Below the pieces are notes generated by a model, which saw only the letters and a program-made list of their open reading frames with translations, was not told the DNA's origin and did not search any database. Below, in pieces: positions 1 to 5,483 of a DNA stretch of 6,313 bases. The position numbers and the translations under genes were made by a program. The DNA is taken from positions 1 through 6,313 of the forward strand of contig JABWAY010000244.1 in the NCBI GenBank assembly GCA_013360825.1, written 5' to 3'. The stretch is from Candidatus Brocadiia bacterium. Its GTDB lineage: Bacteria > Planctomycetota > MHYJ01 > WSZJ01. Numbering within the stretch: position 1 is the stretch's first letter; the number at the start of each line of letters is the position of its first letter.

Positions 1-140
1 GTGTGGCCGCGGACCTGGGGGCCGCCCGGGCCTGGGGTGAGCGCGGGCGGGAGCTGTGCCGGGGGCGGTTCGCCGCGGCGAGGATGGTCGCCGCGCTGGA
101 GGATCTCTATCGGCCGCTGGTGCCGGGGGGCGGCGTGTGA
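1..140 (+). CDS. C-terminal fragment of a probable GT4-type glycosyltransferase (5' end outside window)
   Basis: Reading from base 3, an open frame runs to the TGA at 138-140 and gives about 45 residues; the gene begins upstream of the window. The fragment has the pattern typical of the last helices of family 4 (group 1) glycosyltransferases: an Ala/Arg-rich helix, then RGRELCRGRF, then ARMVAALEDLYRPLV. Compare the usual 'G..GR..V...F.W..MV..LE.LY..LL' ending. In those enzymes this C-terminal helix packs back on the N-terminal Rossmann domain. The nucleotide-sugar site and catalytic residues are not in the window, so donor and acceptor cannot be told. Frame 1 over the same bases gives low-complexity Gly/Arg/Trp sequence and is not believable. 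The call rests on a short tail: the coding frame is fairly secure, the family less so. Confidence 0.55.
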   Translation, partial: VAADLGAARAWGERGRELCRGRFAAARMVAALEDLYRPLVPGGGV

Positions 141-187
141 GGAGAAACGGGATGGAATGGAGGCGGCGCACCGGGGGGGGCGCAAAA

Positions 188-216
188 TTGCCGATCCCTG
201 TCGTTCCTGCTACACT
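188..216 (+). promoter_or_regulatory. Probable sigma70-type promoter with extended -10
   Basis: TTGCCG at 188-193 (4 of 6 to TTGACA) and TACACT at 211-216 (4 of 6 to TATAAT) are separated by exactly 17 nt. A TG dinucleotide at 208-209 sits one base before the -10 hexamer, making an extended -10. The site lies in the only gap between the glycosyltransferase stop and the metallophosphoesterase start. It includes a short A/T-rich patch (184-189) that stands out from the GC-rich surroundings. Transcription would be expected to begin near 222-224, leaving a leader of about 30 nt before the GTG at 253. It probably drives the whole run from the phosphoesterase through enzyme I. It is a pattern match only. 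Confidence 0.6.
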
Positions 217-218
217 CT

Positions 219-240
219 CCGTAACCCCTTGCGGGAACGG
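219..240 (+). other. Short stem-loop in the leader, touching the ribosome binding site
   Basis: CCGT at 219-222 pairs with ACGG at 237-240, and CCC at 225-227 pairs with GGG at 233-235, leaving a 5-nt loop (228-232) and a small asymmetric internal loop. The element falls at the predicted transcription start, and its 3' arm takes in the first two bases of the GGAG (239-242) that likely serves the GTG at 253. It might modulate translation or protect the 5' end. Short stems like this arise easily in GC-rich DNA, so confidence is low. Confidence 0.25.
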
Positions 241-252
241 AGCGTCCGTCAA

Positions 253-1029
253 GTGAGAGCGATCATCTCGGACATTCACGCGAATCTTGAGGCTCTCGAG
301 GCCGTTCTGGCCGACATTACGAGCAAGGGAATCACACAGATCCAGTGCCTGGGGGACGTGGTCGGCTACGGGCCGAATCCTGTCGAGTGCGCGGACCGGA
401 CCCGGGAGGTCGTCGAGTGGTGCCTTCTCGGCAACCACGACGAGGCGGTCGTGGACGAGGTCGTGGGGGGGATCGGGTTCAATCCGCTGGCGCGCCAGGT
501 GATCGACTGGCACCGCAAGGAGCTCAAGCCCGGGTGGCTCTCCAACAAGCTGCGCAAGGAGCGCTGGGAGTGGCTCCGGAGCCTGCCGCGCATGAAAAAG
601 GACGGCAACGTGATGTACGTCCACGGGAGCCCGCGGGACCCCACGATGGAATACGTCCTGCGGACCGACTGCGAGGATCTCATGGGGCAGATCCCCGACA
701 AGATCCGCGAGTGCCTCGAGAAGATCGACTGGGTCTGCTTCAACGGCCACACGCACGACCCCGGCGTCATCACGGACGACGGCCGGTTTCAGACGCCCGC
801 GGAGCTGAACATGGAGTACCGTCTTGAGGAAGGGCGGAAGGCGCTGATCAATGTCGGGTCGGTCGGGCAGCCGAGAGACGGCGACCGGCGCAGCTGTTAC
901 GTGACGATCGAGGGGAACGAACTCCGGTACCACCGGGTTGAGTACGAGTGGGAGAAGACGGCGGAGAAGATCCGCAGGAACAGCGCGATCGACCCGAGGA
1001 TGGGAGAACGCCTCGGGCTCGGGCGCTGA
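253..1029 (+). CDS. Metallophosphoesterase of the calcineurin-like family (YfcE/COG0639 type)
   Basis: Predicted cytoplasmic binuclear-metal phosphoesterase of 258 residues. All family motifs are present in order: D-x-H (D7, H9 in SDIHAN), GDVVGYGP (D35), GNHD (N61, H62), H124 in VHGSP, and GHTH (H166, H168). These are the two-metal ligands and the catalytic His. A late INVGSVGQPRDGD segment is also typical. The family includes phosphodiesterases and diadenosine polyphosphate hydrolases; the substrate cannot be read from sequence. The start is the GTG at 253, right before the beta-strand leading to D7, with GGAG at 239-242 ten bases upstream. The frame stays open back to base 1, but that extension is Gly/Arg/Trp-rich, overlaps the upstream gene in another frame and crosses the promoter, so it is rejected. 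This gene heads the run with HPF and the PTS proteins, with 26 nt to the next start. No signal peptide or membrane segment is seen. Confidence 0.9.
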   Translation: MRAIISDIHANLEALEAVLADITSKGITQIQCLGDVVGYGPNPVECADRTREVVEWCLLGNHDEAVVDEVVGGIGFNPLARQVIDWHRKELKPGWLSNKLRKERWEWLRSLPRMKKDGNVMYVHGSPRDPTMEYVLRTDCEDLMGQIPDKIRECLEKIDWVCFNGHTHDPGVITDDGRFQTPAELNMEYRLEEGRKALINVGSVGQPRDGDRRSCYVTIEGNELRYHRVEYEWEKTAEKIRRNSAIDPRMGERLGLGR

Positions 1030-1055
1030 TCGGCGTCACCATGGGAGACACAGAC

Positions 1056-1427
1056 ATGCGCGTACAGATCACGGCCAAGCACGTCGACATGACCGACGAA
1101 ATCCGGGACTACGCGGAGGAGCGCGGCGAGAAGCTCGGCCGGTTCTACGACCGGATCACGGCGGTGGACGTGGTGCTGACCCGGGACGGGAACGACTACG
1201 GCGCGGAGATGATCTGTCACGGCACCCGCGGGCAGAAGCTGATGGCGAAGCTGTCGCACGAGGATCTGTTCGCGGCGATCGACCTGGTCACCGACAAGAT
1301 GGAACGCCAGGTGACGAAGCTCAAGGAGAAGGTGCGCGGGCACCACGCCCGTGAGACGCCGAAGCTGAGCGCCGGGGTCGAACTCCCGTCGCCGGACCAG
1401 GAGCAGTATGGCGAGGACTGGCTGTAA
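1056..1427 (+). CDS. hpf: Ribosome hibernation promoting factor, short form (HPF/RaiA family)
   Basis: A 123-residue protein of the HPF/YfiA family, which binds the 30S decoding region and silences ribosomes in slow growth or starvation. Residues 1-95 align along their whole length with the short HPF of E. coli: MRVQITAKHVDMTDEIRDYA, KLGRFYDRI, VVLTRD, then the helix DLFAAIDLVTDKMERQVTK. The basic C-terminal helix (K81-R94) carries the residues that typically contact rRNA. The C-terminal dimerisation domain of long HPFs (about 180 residues or more) is absent; instead there is a 24-residue tail (100-123) containing several acidic residues and ending GEDWL, reminiscent of the RaiA tail. The ATG at 1056 is preferred over the ATG at 1041 because GGGAGA at 1043-1048 gives a 7-nt spacing and nothing comparable precedes 1041. 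Lying directly before ptsN matches the hpf-ptsN order of Enterobacteria. Confidence 0.93.
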   Translation: MRVQITAKHVDMTDEIRDYAEERGEKLGRFYDRITAVDVVLTRDGNDYGAEMICHGTRGQKLMAKLSHEDLFAAIDLVTDKMERQVTKLKEKVRGHHARETPKLSAGVELPSPDQEQYGEDWL

Positions 1428-1449
1428 CAGGGGGCAGTGAGGGACGGCA

Positions 1450-1469
1450 GCGGCGGCCGAGGTCGCCGT
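1450..1469 (+). other. Intergenic hairpin just before the ptsN ribosome binding site
   Basis: The 53-nt gap between hpf and ptsN holds an inverted repeat: CGGCGGC at 1451-1457 pairs with GTCGCCG at 1462-1468, with one G-U pair at 1456/1463. The loop is CGAG, and a further G-U pair is possible at 1450/1469. There is no U-tract, so it is unlikely to be a standard terminator. It ends one base before the GGGGA (1470-1474) of ptsN, where it could affect initiation or act as an mRNA processing or stability element. The arms and position are seen; the role is inference. Confidence 0.35.
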
Positions 1470-1480
1470 GGGGAAACACG

Positions 1481-1954
1481 ATGAAACTGATCGAATTGCT
1501 GCCCAAGGAGGCCGTCGTCGAGGGCCTCGGGGCGAAGGACAAGAAGGGGGCGCTCAAGGCCCTGGTCGAGGCGCTGCGGGCGAGCCGGAAGCCCCCCCGG
1601 CCGAAACTGGAGCCGATCCTGCGCGCGCTGGTCCAGCGGGAATCGATCGGCACGACCGGGATTGGCGGGGGAGTTGCGCTCCCGCACGCCAAGATCGAGG
1701 GGATCCCGTCGATCATGGGCGCCTTCGGACGCCTCTCCACCGGCCTGGACTGGGGGGCCGTGGACGGGGAACGGGTCGACCTCGTCTTCGTCCTGGTGTC
1801 CCCGGCTTCGGACCCGAACCTGCACCTCGCGGCGCTCCAGCGACTCAACCGCGGAATCCGTCTTCCCAACATGGCCCGGTTCCTGCGCGCGGCGAAATCC
1901 GCCCGGGAGATCTCCGACCTGTTCCGGGAAATGGATGAGGCGGTGGGGGGCTGA
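1481..1954 (+). CDS. ptsN: PTS EIIA component, PtsN/fructose-type (nitrogen-regulatory EIIA)
   Basis: A 157-residue single-domain EIIA of the mannitol/fructose/PtsN family. It accepts a phosphoryl group from HPr on a His and passes it to EIIB or, in PtsN-type proteins, uses it as a regulatory state. The signature RESIGTTGIGGGVALPHAK spans residues 53-71, with the phosphorylatable H69. The second active-site His is H115 in SDPNLHLAALQRL, where the family has 'P..HL..L..L'. The length is close to E. coli PtsN (163 residues). It is not fused to EIIB or EIIC, and no permease gene is nearby, which favours a regulatory role. The ATG at 1481 has GGGGA at 1470-1474, 6 nt away. A GTG at 1468 opens another frame that gives a Gly/Arg-rich shadow. 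The TGA ends one base before the HPr ATG, so translation is probably coupled. The gene symbol is by family resemblance; true orthology to ptsN is not proved. Confidence 0.92.
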   Translation: MKLIELLPKEAVVEGLGAKDKKGALKALVEALRASRKPPRPKLEPILRALVQRESIGTTGIGGGVALPHAKIEGIPSIMGAFGRLSTGLDWGAVDGERVDLVFVLVSPASDPNLHLAALQRLNRGIRLPNMARFLRAAKSAREISDLFREMDEAVGG

Positions 1955-1955
1955 T

Positions 1956-2222
1956 ATGGCTGAAATCACGCTGACCGTCCAGAACAAGCACGGCCTCCAT
2001 GTCCGCCCCGCAACCCAGCTCGCCGACCTGGCGGGAAAGTTCAAGAGCCGGGTTGAAATCGTGAAGGACGGGCACGCCGTGGCCGCCCGCAGCATCATCG
2101 AGCTCCTCACGCTCGCAGCGGCCCACGGAACGGTCCTGACCGTCCGGGCCGAAGGGCCCGACGCGGCCGAGGCCGTGGCGGCCGTCGAGAAGCTCTTTAC
2201 GTCCCGATTCGGTCTGGAGTAG
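1956..2222 (+). CDS. ptsH: Phosphocarrier protein HPr
   Basis: An 88-residue HPr, the small cytoplasmic carrier that moves phosphate from enzyme I to EIIA. The active-site motif HGLHVRPA contains H15 at the canonical position, with R17 and P18 following. S46 lies in AARSIIELLTLAA, exactly the position phosphorylated by HPr kinase/phosphorylase in Firmicutes and some other phyla, although the usual following Met is Ile here. The glycine-containing AAAHGT loop and the C-terminal helix (AAEAVAAVEKLF) complete the fold. The ATG at 1956 is one base past the ptsN stop. The G-rich stretch at 1942-1950, inside the end of ptsN, serves as Shine-Dalgarno with about 5 nt spacing. Because the neighbouring EIIA is PtsN-like, this HPr could equally be called NPr (ptsO). 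Family certainty is very high. Confidence 0.95.
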   Translation: MAEITLTVQNKHGLHVRPATQLADLAGKFKSRVEIVKDGHAVAARSIIELLTLAAAHGTVLTVRAEGPDAAEAVAAVEKLFTSRFGLE

Positions 2223-2232
2223 CGGGGGCGCG

Positions 2233-3978
2233 ATGCAGATTCTCAAAGGAACGCCGGTCAGTCCCGGGATCGGGATCGGGGAGGCCTTTGTCCTCGACAT
2301 CGAGGAATACCGCCTCCCGCGCCGGGCGGTTCCGATGGAGCAGGTCGAGGCGGAGATCGCCCGGTTCGAGACCGCCGTGGAGAGCGTCGTCACCGAGATC
2401 AAGGGCGACATCGCCCGGGTGGAGGCCTCCATCGCAGGAGAAAACCTCCCCGGCATCTTTCAGGGTCACCTGGCGATCGTCCGCGACCTGGTCGCCCCCG
2501 TCATCGAGGCCGTGAAGAAGTACCGGTTCACGCCGGAACACGCGGTCTCGAAAAAGGTCCGGACCATCGTCAAGCAGCTGACCTCGAATGAGGACCCCAC
2601 CGGCTTCGCATCCCGGCTGGTGGCGGATTTCACGGACGTGGAAAAACGCCTCATGCGGGCGCTCTTCGGCGAGCGCACGTCCGCGCGCGACAACGGGAGG
2701 GCGAAGTCCGTGATCTTCGCCAGGGACCTCACGCCCTCCCAGACCATCGCGCTGGACCGCACGCGGATCCTCGGCTTCGTCACCGAATTCGGGGGGAAGA
2801 CCTCCCACACCGCGATCCTGGCTCGCGCCCAGGGGATTCCCGCGGTCGTCGGGATCGAGAACGCGACCCGCGACGTCAGCGGGGGAGACATCGTGATCGT
2901 CGACGGCACCAAGGGGATGGTCATCGTCGAACCCGACGAAGAGACGCTCCGGAAGTACCGCGCGCTGGAGAGGAACTACGTCAATTTCGAGCGGCGCACC
3001 TCCGACGAGATGCGGCAGCAGCCGTCCGCGACCGCGGACGGCATCCAGATCGCCCTGCTCGCCAATATCGAGCTTCCGGATGAGGCCGAGCACGCCCGCA
3101 ACTGCGGCGCCGGCGGGATCGGCCTCTTCCGGACCGAGTTCATGTTTTTCGACGCCCGGAACCCGCCGGACGAAAAGACGCAGTTCGAGGCCTATCGCAA
3201 GGTCCTGCGCGACATGGAGGGACGCCCCGTCACCATCCGCGCCCTGGACATCGGCGCGGACAAGGAGTTCGCCTCCGGGACGATCGCCCCGGAGCGCAAC
3301 CCGTTCCTGGGCTGCCGGGGAATCCGGTACCTCTTCGAACGCATGGACCTGTTCCGCACCCAGCTCCGCGCCGTCCTGCGCGCCAGCGCGTTCGGCCGGG
3401 TCCGCATCATGTTCCCCATGATTTCGACGCTCGACGAGGTCAAGCAGGCCAAGGCGATCCTGGAGGATGTCCGCGAGGAGCTGACCTCGGAAGGCGTGGA
3501 ATTCGACCCGGAGATCCCCGTCGGGATCATGATCGAGGTCCCCAGCGCCGCCATTTCCGCCGACATCCTCTGCTCCGAAGTCGATTTTCTCTCGATCGGC
3601 ACCAACGATCTCGTCCAGTACGTGATGGCGGTCGACCGGATGAACGAGAAGATCTCCAGCCTCTACCAGCCGGGCCACCCGTCCGTCCTGCGGCTCATCC
3701 GGCAGGTCATCGAAGCCGGGGCGCTTTCCGAACGCCCGGTCTCCATGTGCGGCGAAATGAGCGGCGACCCGCTGTTCACCGTTCCCCTCCTGGGATTCGG
3801 GCTCCGTTCCTTCAGCGCCATGCCCACGGCGCTGCCCACGGTCAAGAAGGTGCTGCGAAGCGTCACGCTGGAGGAAGCCCGGGAAGTCGGCCGGGAGGTT
3901 CTGAAGCTGCAGGACAGTCACCACGTGATCGAGTTCCTGACCGAGCGGACGCGCAAGATCCTCCCTGAAATGTTCTGA
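2233..3978 (+). CDS. ptsI: PTS enzyme I (phosphoenolpyruvate-protein phosphotransferase)
   Basis: A full-length 581-residue enzyme I (E. coli: 575), which autophosphorylates from PEP and phosphorylates HPr. The N-terminal signature is GTPVSPGIGIGEAF (6-19). The HPr-binding helical domain covers about 30-145. The swivelling His domain carries GGKTSHTAILARA with catalytic H192 (E. coli H189). The C-terminal PEP-binding TIM barrel has R300 in LFRTEF, R336 in RALDIGADKE, E435 in GIMIEVP, D459 in SIGTNDL and C506 in SMCGEMSGD. These match E. coli R296, R332, E431, D455 and C502 at a steady offset of +4, so the enzyme looks fully functional. There is no N-terminal GAF domain, unlike PtsP (enzyme I-Ntr). 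The ATG at 2233 follows the HPr stop by 10 nt, with GGGGG at 2224-2228. It is the last gene of the PTS run; a GC hairpin follows its stop. Confidence 0.97.
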   Translation: MQILKGTPVSPGIGIGEAFVLDIEEYRLPRRAVPMEQVEAEIARFETAVESVVTEIKGDIARVEASIAGENLPGIFQGHLAIVRDLVAPVIEAVKKYRFTPEHAVSKKVRTIVKQLTSNEDPTGFASRLVADFTDVEKRLMRALFGERTSARDNGRAKSVIFARDLTPSQTIALDRTRILGFVTEFGGKTSHTAILARAQGIPAVVGIENATRDVSGGDIVIVDGTKGMVIVEPDEETLRKYRALERNYVNFERRTSDEMRQQPSATADGIQIALLANIELPDEAEHARNCGAGGIGLFRTEFMFFDARNPPDEKTQFEAYRKVLRDMEGRPVTIRALDIGADKEFASGTIAPERNPFLGCRGIRYLFERMDLFRTQLRAVLRASAFGRVRIMFPMISTLDEVKQAKAILEDVREELTSEGVEFDPEIPVGIMIEVPSAAISADILCSEVDFLSIGTNDLVQYVMAVDRMNEKISSLYQPGHPSVLRLIRQVIEAGALSERPVSMCGEMSGDPLFTVPLLGFGLRSFSAMPTALPTVKKVLRSVTLEEAREVGREVLKLQDSHHVIEFLTERTRKILPEMF

Positions 3979-3980
3979 AT

Positions 3981-3997
3981 CCGCCGCATTTCGGCGG
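3981..3997 (+). terminator. GC hairpin after enzyme I, possible weak or U-less terminator
   Basis: CCGCCG at 3981-3986 and CGGCGG at 3992-3997 form a perfect 6-bp all-GC stem with loop CATTT, starting 3 nt after the enzyme I stop. The following bases (GGATGCGC) hold no U-tract, so it is not a classical intrinsic terminator. It may cause pausing, partial termination or 3'-end protection. Its place between two transcription blocks supports a 3'-end role. Confidence 0.45.
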
Positions 3998-4096
3998 GGA
4001 TGCGCGGTGTGGTACCGTTGACCGGGCGCCGTTCCGGGCGCAACCTGCCCGCTACCGGCGTGTTCAAGCTGCAGGCCGAAGAGGAGAGATTCCGTC
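3998..4096 (+). promoter_or_regulatory. Gap before the second gene pair; possible -35 element, no convincing -10
   Basis: The spacer between enzyme I and the secreted protein contains TTGACC at 4018-4023 (5 of 6 to a -35). The hexamer 17 nt later, CAACCT at 4041-4046, matches TATAAT poorly, so a sigma70 promoter is only possible. An 8-nt direct repeat CCGGGCGC occurs at 4022-4029 and 4034-4041. CGGGC at 4035-4039 can pair with GCCCG at 4047-4051. The Shine-Dalgarno for the next gene is AGGAGA at 4082-4087. Confidence 0.25.
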
Positions 4097-5470
4097 ATGA
4101 GAAAGTTCGCAATCGCCGCCGTCCTCGCCGGTGCGTCGCTCTCACCGCTGAGTCATCTGGACGCCGAGACCATCCGCATGCGGGACGGAAGCTACCACTC
4201 CGGTGAGGTCGTGAGCTCCGACGACGCCAACGTCCGCATCCGGTTCCAGAGCGGACTGGAGCTCGACCTGAAATGGGACCAGCTCGCCCCCGGCGAGGCG
4301 GCGCGTCTGCGGATGCGGGCCGCCACGGAAAAGGCCGCCCGATTTCTGGTCGACGGCGTCGTCGTGTCCACGGAACACGACGTCTTCGAGGGGATCATCC
4401 TCGAGGAGACGGCCGACCGGGTGCGGCTGAAGACGGCGCGCGGAACGAAGGAGATCCCGAAGGTCGCGATCAAGGGGCGTGAAACGACCCGGATCAACGC
4501 CCTCTCGGTCTACACGCCTGAGGAGGTCTACGCCTCGAAGTCGGGGCTGTATGCGACCGACTCGGCGGCAGGGAACTTCGACCTCGGGGAACTCTGCCTC
4601 TCGATCGGGCTGTTCCCGAAGGCGAAGGAACACTTCACCAGGGCGCTCGAAATCGACCCTGGCTGGAAGGTGCGGATCGATCCCCGCCTGGCATCGGCCG
4701 AGACGGGGGTCCGCGAGGCCGAGGCCGCGGCGATGCTCAAGGAGGGGGAGGCGCTCATCGCGGGCGGCAAGCTCGAGGAGGGGATCGGGATTCTGAAGGA
4801 CCTCCTGTCGAAGTACCCCGGGACCGCGGCCGCGTCCAAGGCCGGGGAGCTGGTGACGAAGGGGGAACAGGACGTCGGGGCGCTCCAGGACGTTCAGAAG
4901 AAATCGACCGACCTCAAACGTGCGAAGGCCTACTACGACGAGATGACGGCGCTGATCCGCAAGGCGACCACCTCGAAGCTGACGTTCCAGGGGCTGAAGG
5001 AGTACGTGGAGAAGACCCTGGCGACCGAGATCATCGCCAAGCTGGCGGCCAAGGACGGCGTCGACGTGAAGCAGTGGGAGGCGGACTGGCGCGCGCGGAA
5101 TCTGGAGGAGTGGAAGACGGCATCCTACGGCGCGGCGTCCTGGATGATGGAGCCCAACGTCCTCGTCGTCGAGGGTGAGGGGAGCCTGGAGGACAAGCTC
5201 AAGCGGCAGAAGAACGCGCAGCAGATCGCGGACCTGAAGAAGCAGGCGGAGGATCTCCGGAAGGGCGTGGACGCGGCGTGGGCGAAGCTGTCGCAGACCG
5301 ACAAGGTCGCCTGGCTGACTGCGTACGCGGCGGAGAAGTCGCTGACGGTGAAGCAGCCGGTGGATCATCCCGCCTGTTCGATGTGCCAGGGGAAGGGCGT
5401 GCTGGGAACCACGAAGCTGTGCACGCGTTGTCTCGGGATCGGGAAGGATCGGCTGGTCAGCTACAAATAA
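4097..5470 (+). CDS. Secreted multidomain protein of unknown function: Sm/SH3-like repeats, TPR-like helices, C-terminal half DnaJ-type zinc finger
   Basis: A 457-residue protein that I do not recognise by name. Residues 1-23 look like a signal peptide (RK, then hydrophobic FAIAAVLAGASL, possible cleavage after LDA at A23), so it is probably exported. Two related beta-rich segments follow (about 26-66 and 92-133), each with 'G.(V/I)......(V).(I/L)....G...(I/L)....(L/I)', resembling small Sm/SH3-like barrels. Residues about 155-188 fit a tetratricopeptide repeat (FDLGELCLSIGLFPKAKEHF, then ALEIDP), and about 205-245 form a second TPR-like helical pair. A long charged helical region follows, with a coiled-coil-like stretch near 373-400. 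The C-terminus has C427-x-x-C430 and C442-x-x-C445, each followed by a G-x-G, as in half of the DnaJ cysteine-rich domain; it could bind one zinc ion or form disulfides if periplasmic. The ATG at 4097 has AGGAGA 9 nt upstream. The cyclase gene starts 13 nt after its stop, so the two are probably co-transcribed. Export is predicted; function is unknown. Confidence 0.8.
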   Translation: MRKFAIAAVLAGASLSPLSHLDAETIRMRDGSYHSGEVVSSDDANVRIRFQSGLELDLKWDQLAPGEAARLRMRAATEKAARFLVDGVVVSTEHDVFEGIILEETADRVRLKTARGTKEIPKVAIKGRETTRINALSVYTPEEVYASKSGLYATDSAAGNFDLGELCLSIGLFPKAKEHFTRALEIDPGWKVRIDPRLASAETGVREAEAAAMLKEGEALIAGGKLEEGIGILKDLLSKYPGTAAASKAGELVTKGEQDVGALQDVQKKSTDLKRAKAYYDEMTALIRKATTSKLTFQGLKEYVEKTLATEIIAKLAAKDGVDVKQWEADWRARNLEEWKTASYGAASWMMEPNVLVVEGEGSLEDKLKRQKNAQQIADLKKQAEDLRKGVDAAWAKLSQTDKVAWLTAYAAEKSLTVKQPVDHPACSMCQGKGVLGTTKLCTRCLGIGKDRLVSYK

Positions 5471-5483
5471 CCGGGGTGGGGAC

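Noticed and set aside
1..252. N-terminal extension of the metallophosphoesterase frame back to base 1
   Set aside because: The extra 84 codons are Gly/Arg/Trp-rich, overlap the glycosyltransferase tail in another frame and cross a good promoter; the family begins at the strand carrying D-x-H, just after the GTG at 253.
1041..1055. ATG at 1041 as the hpf start
   Set aside because: It has no Shine-Dalgarno upstream, while GGGAGA at 1043-1048 is ideally placed for the ATG at 1056; family proteins start with the strand MRVQIT.
1468..1938. GTG-initiated frame overlapping ptsN
   Set aside because: Different frame from the clear EIIA gene; the product is Gly/Arg/Pro-rich with no domain.
2265..2280. 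Short GGGATC-type repeat near the start of enzyme I
   Set aside because: It encodes the conserved GIGIG of the enzyme I signature, so protein conservation explains it.
4005..4017. Small inverted repeat CGGT/ACCG containing the palindrome GGTACC
   Set aside because: A 4-bp stem with a 5-nt loop is expected by chance in this composition; no supporting context.
2197..4098. 633-codon open frame on the minus strand
   Set aside because: It is antisense to the fully recognisable enzyme I gene. The product is rich in Asp/Gly/Arg/His with no domain pattern, as expected for a shadow in GC-rich coding DNA.
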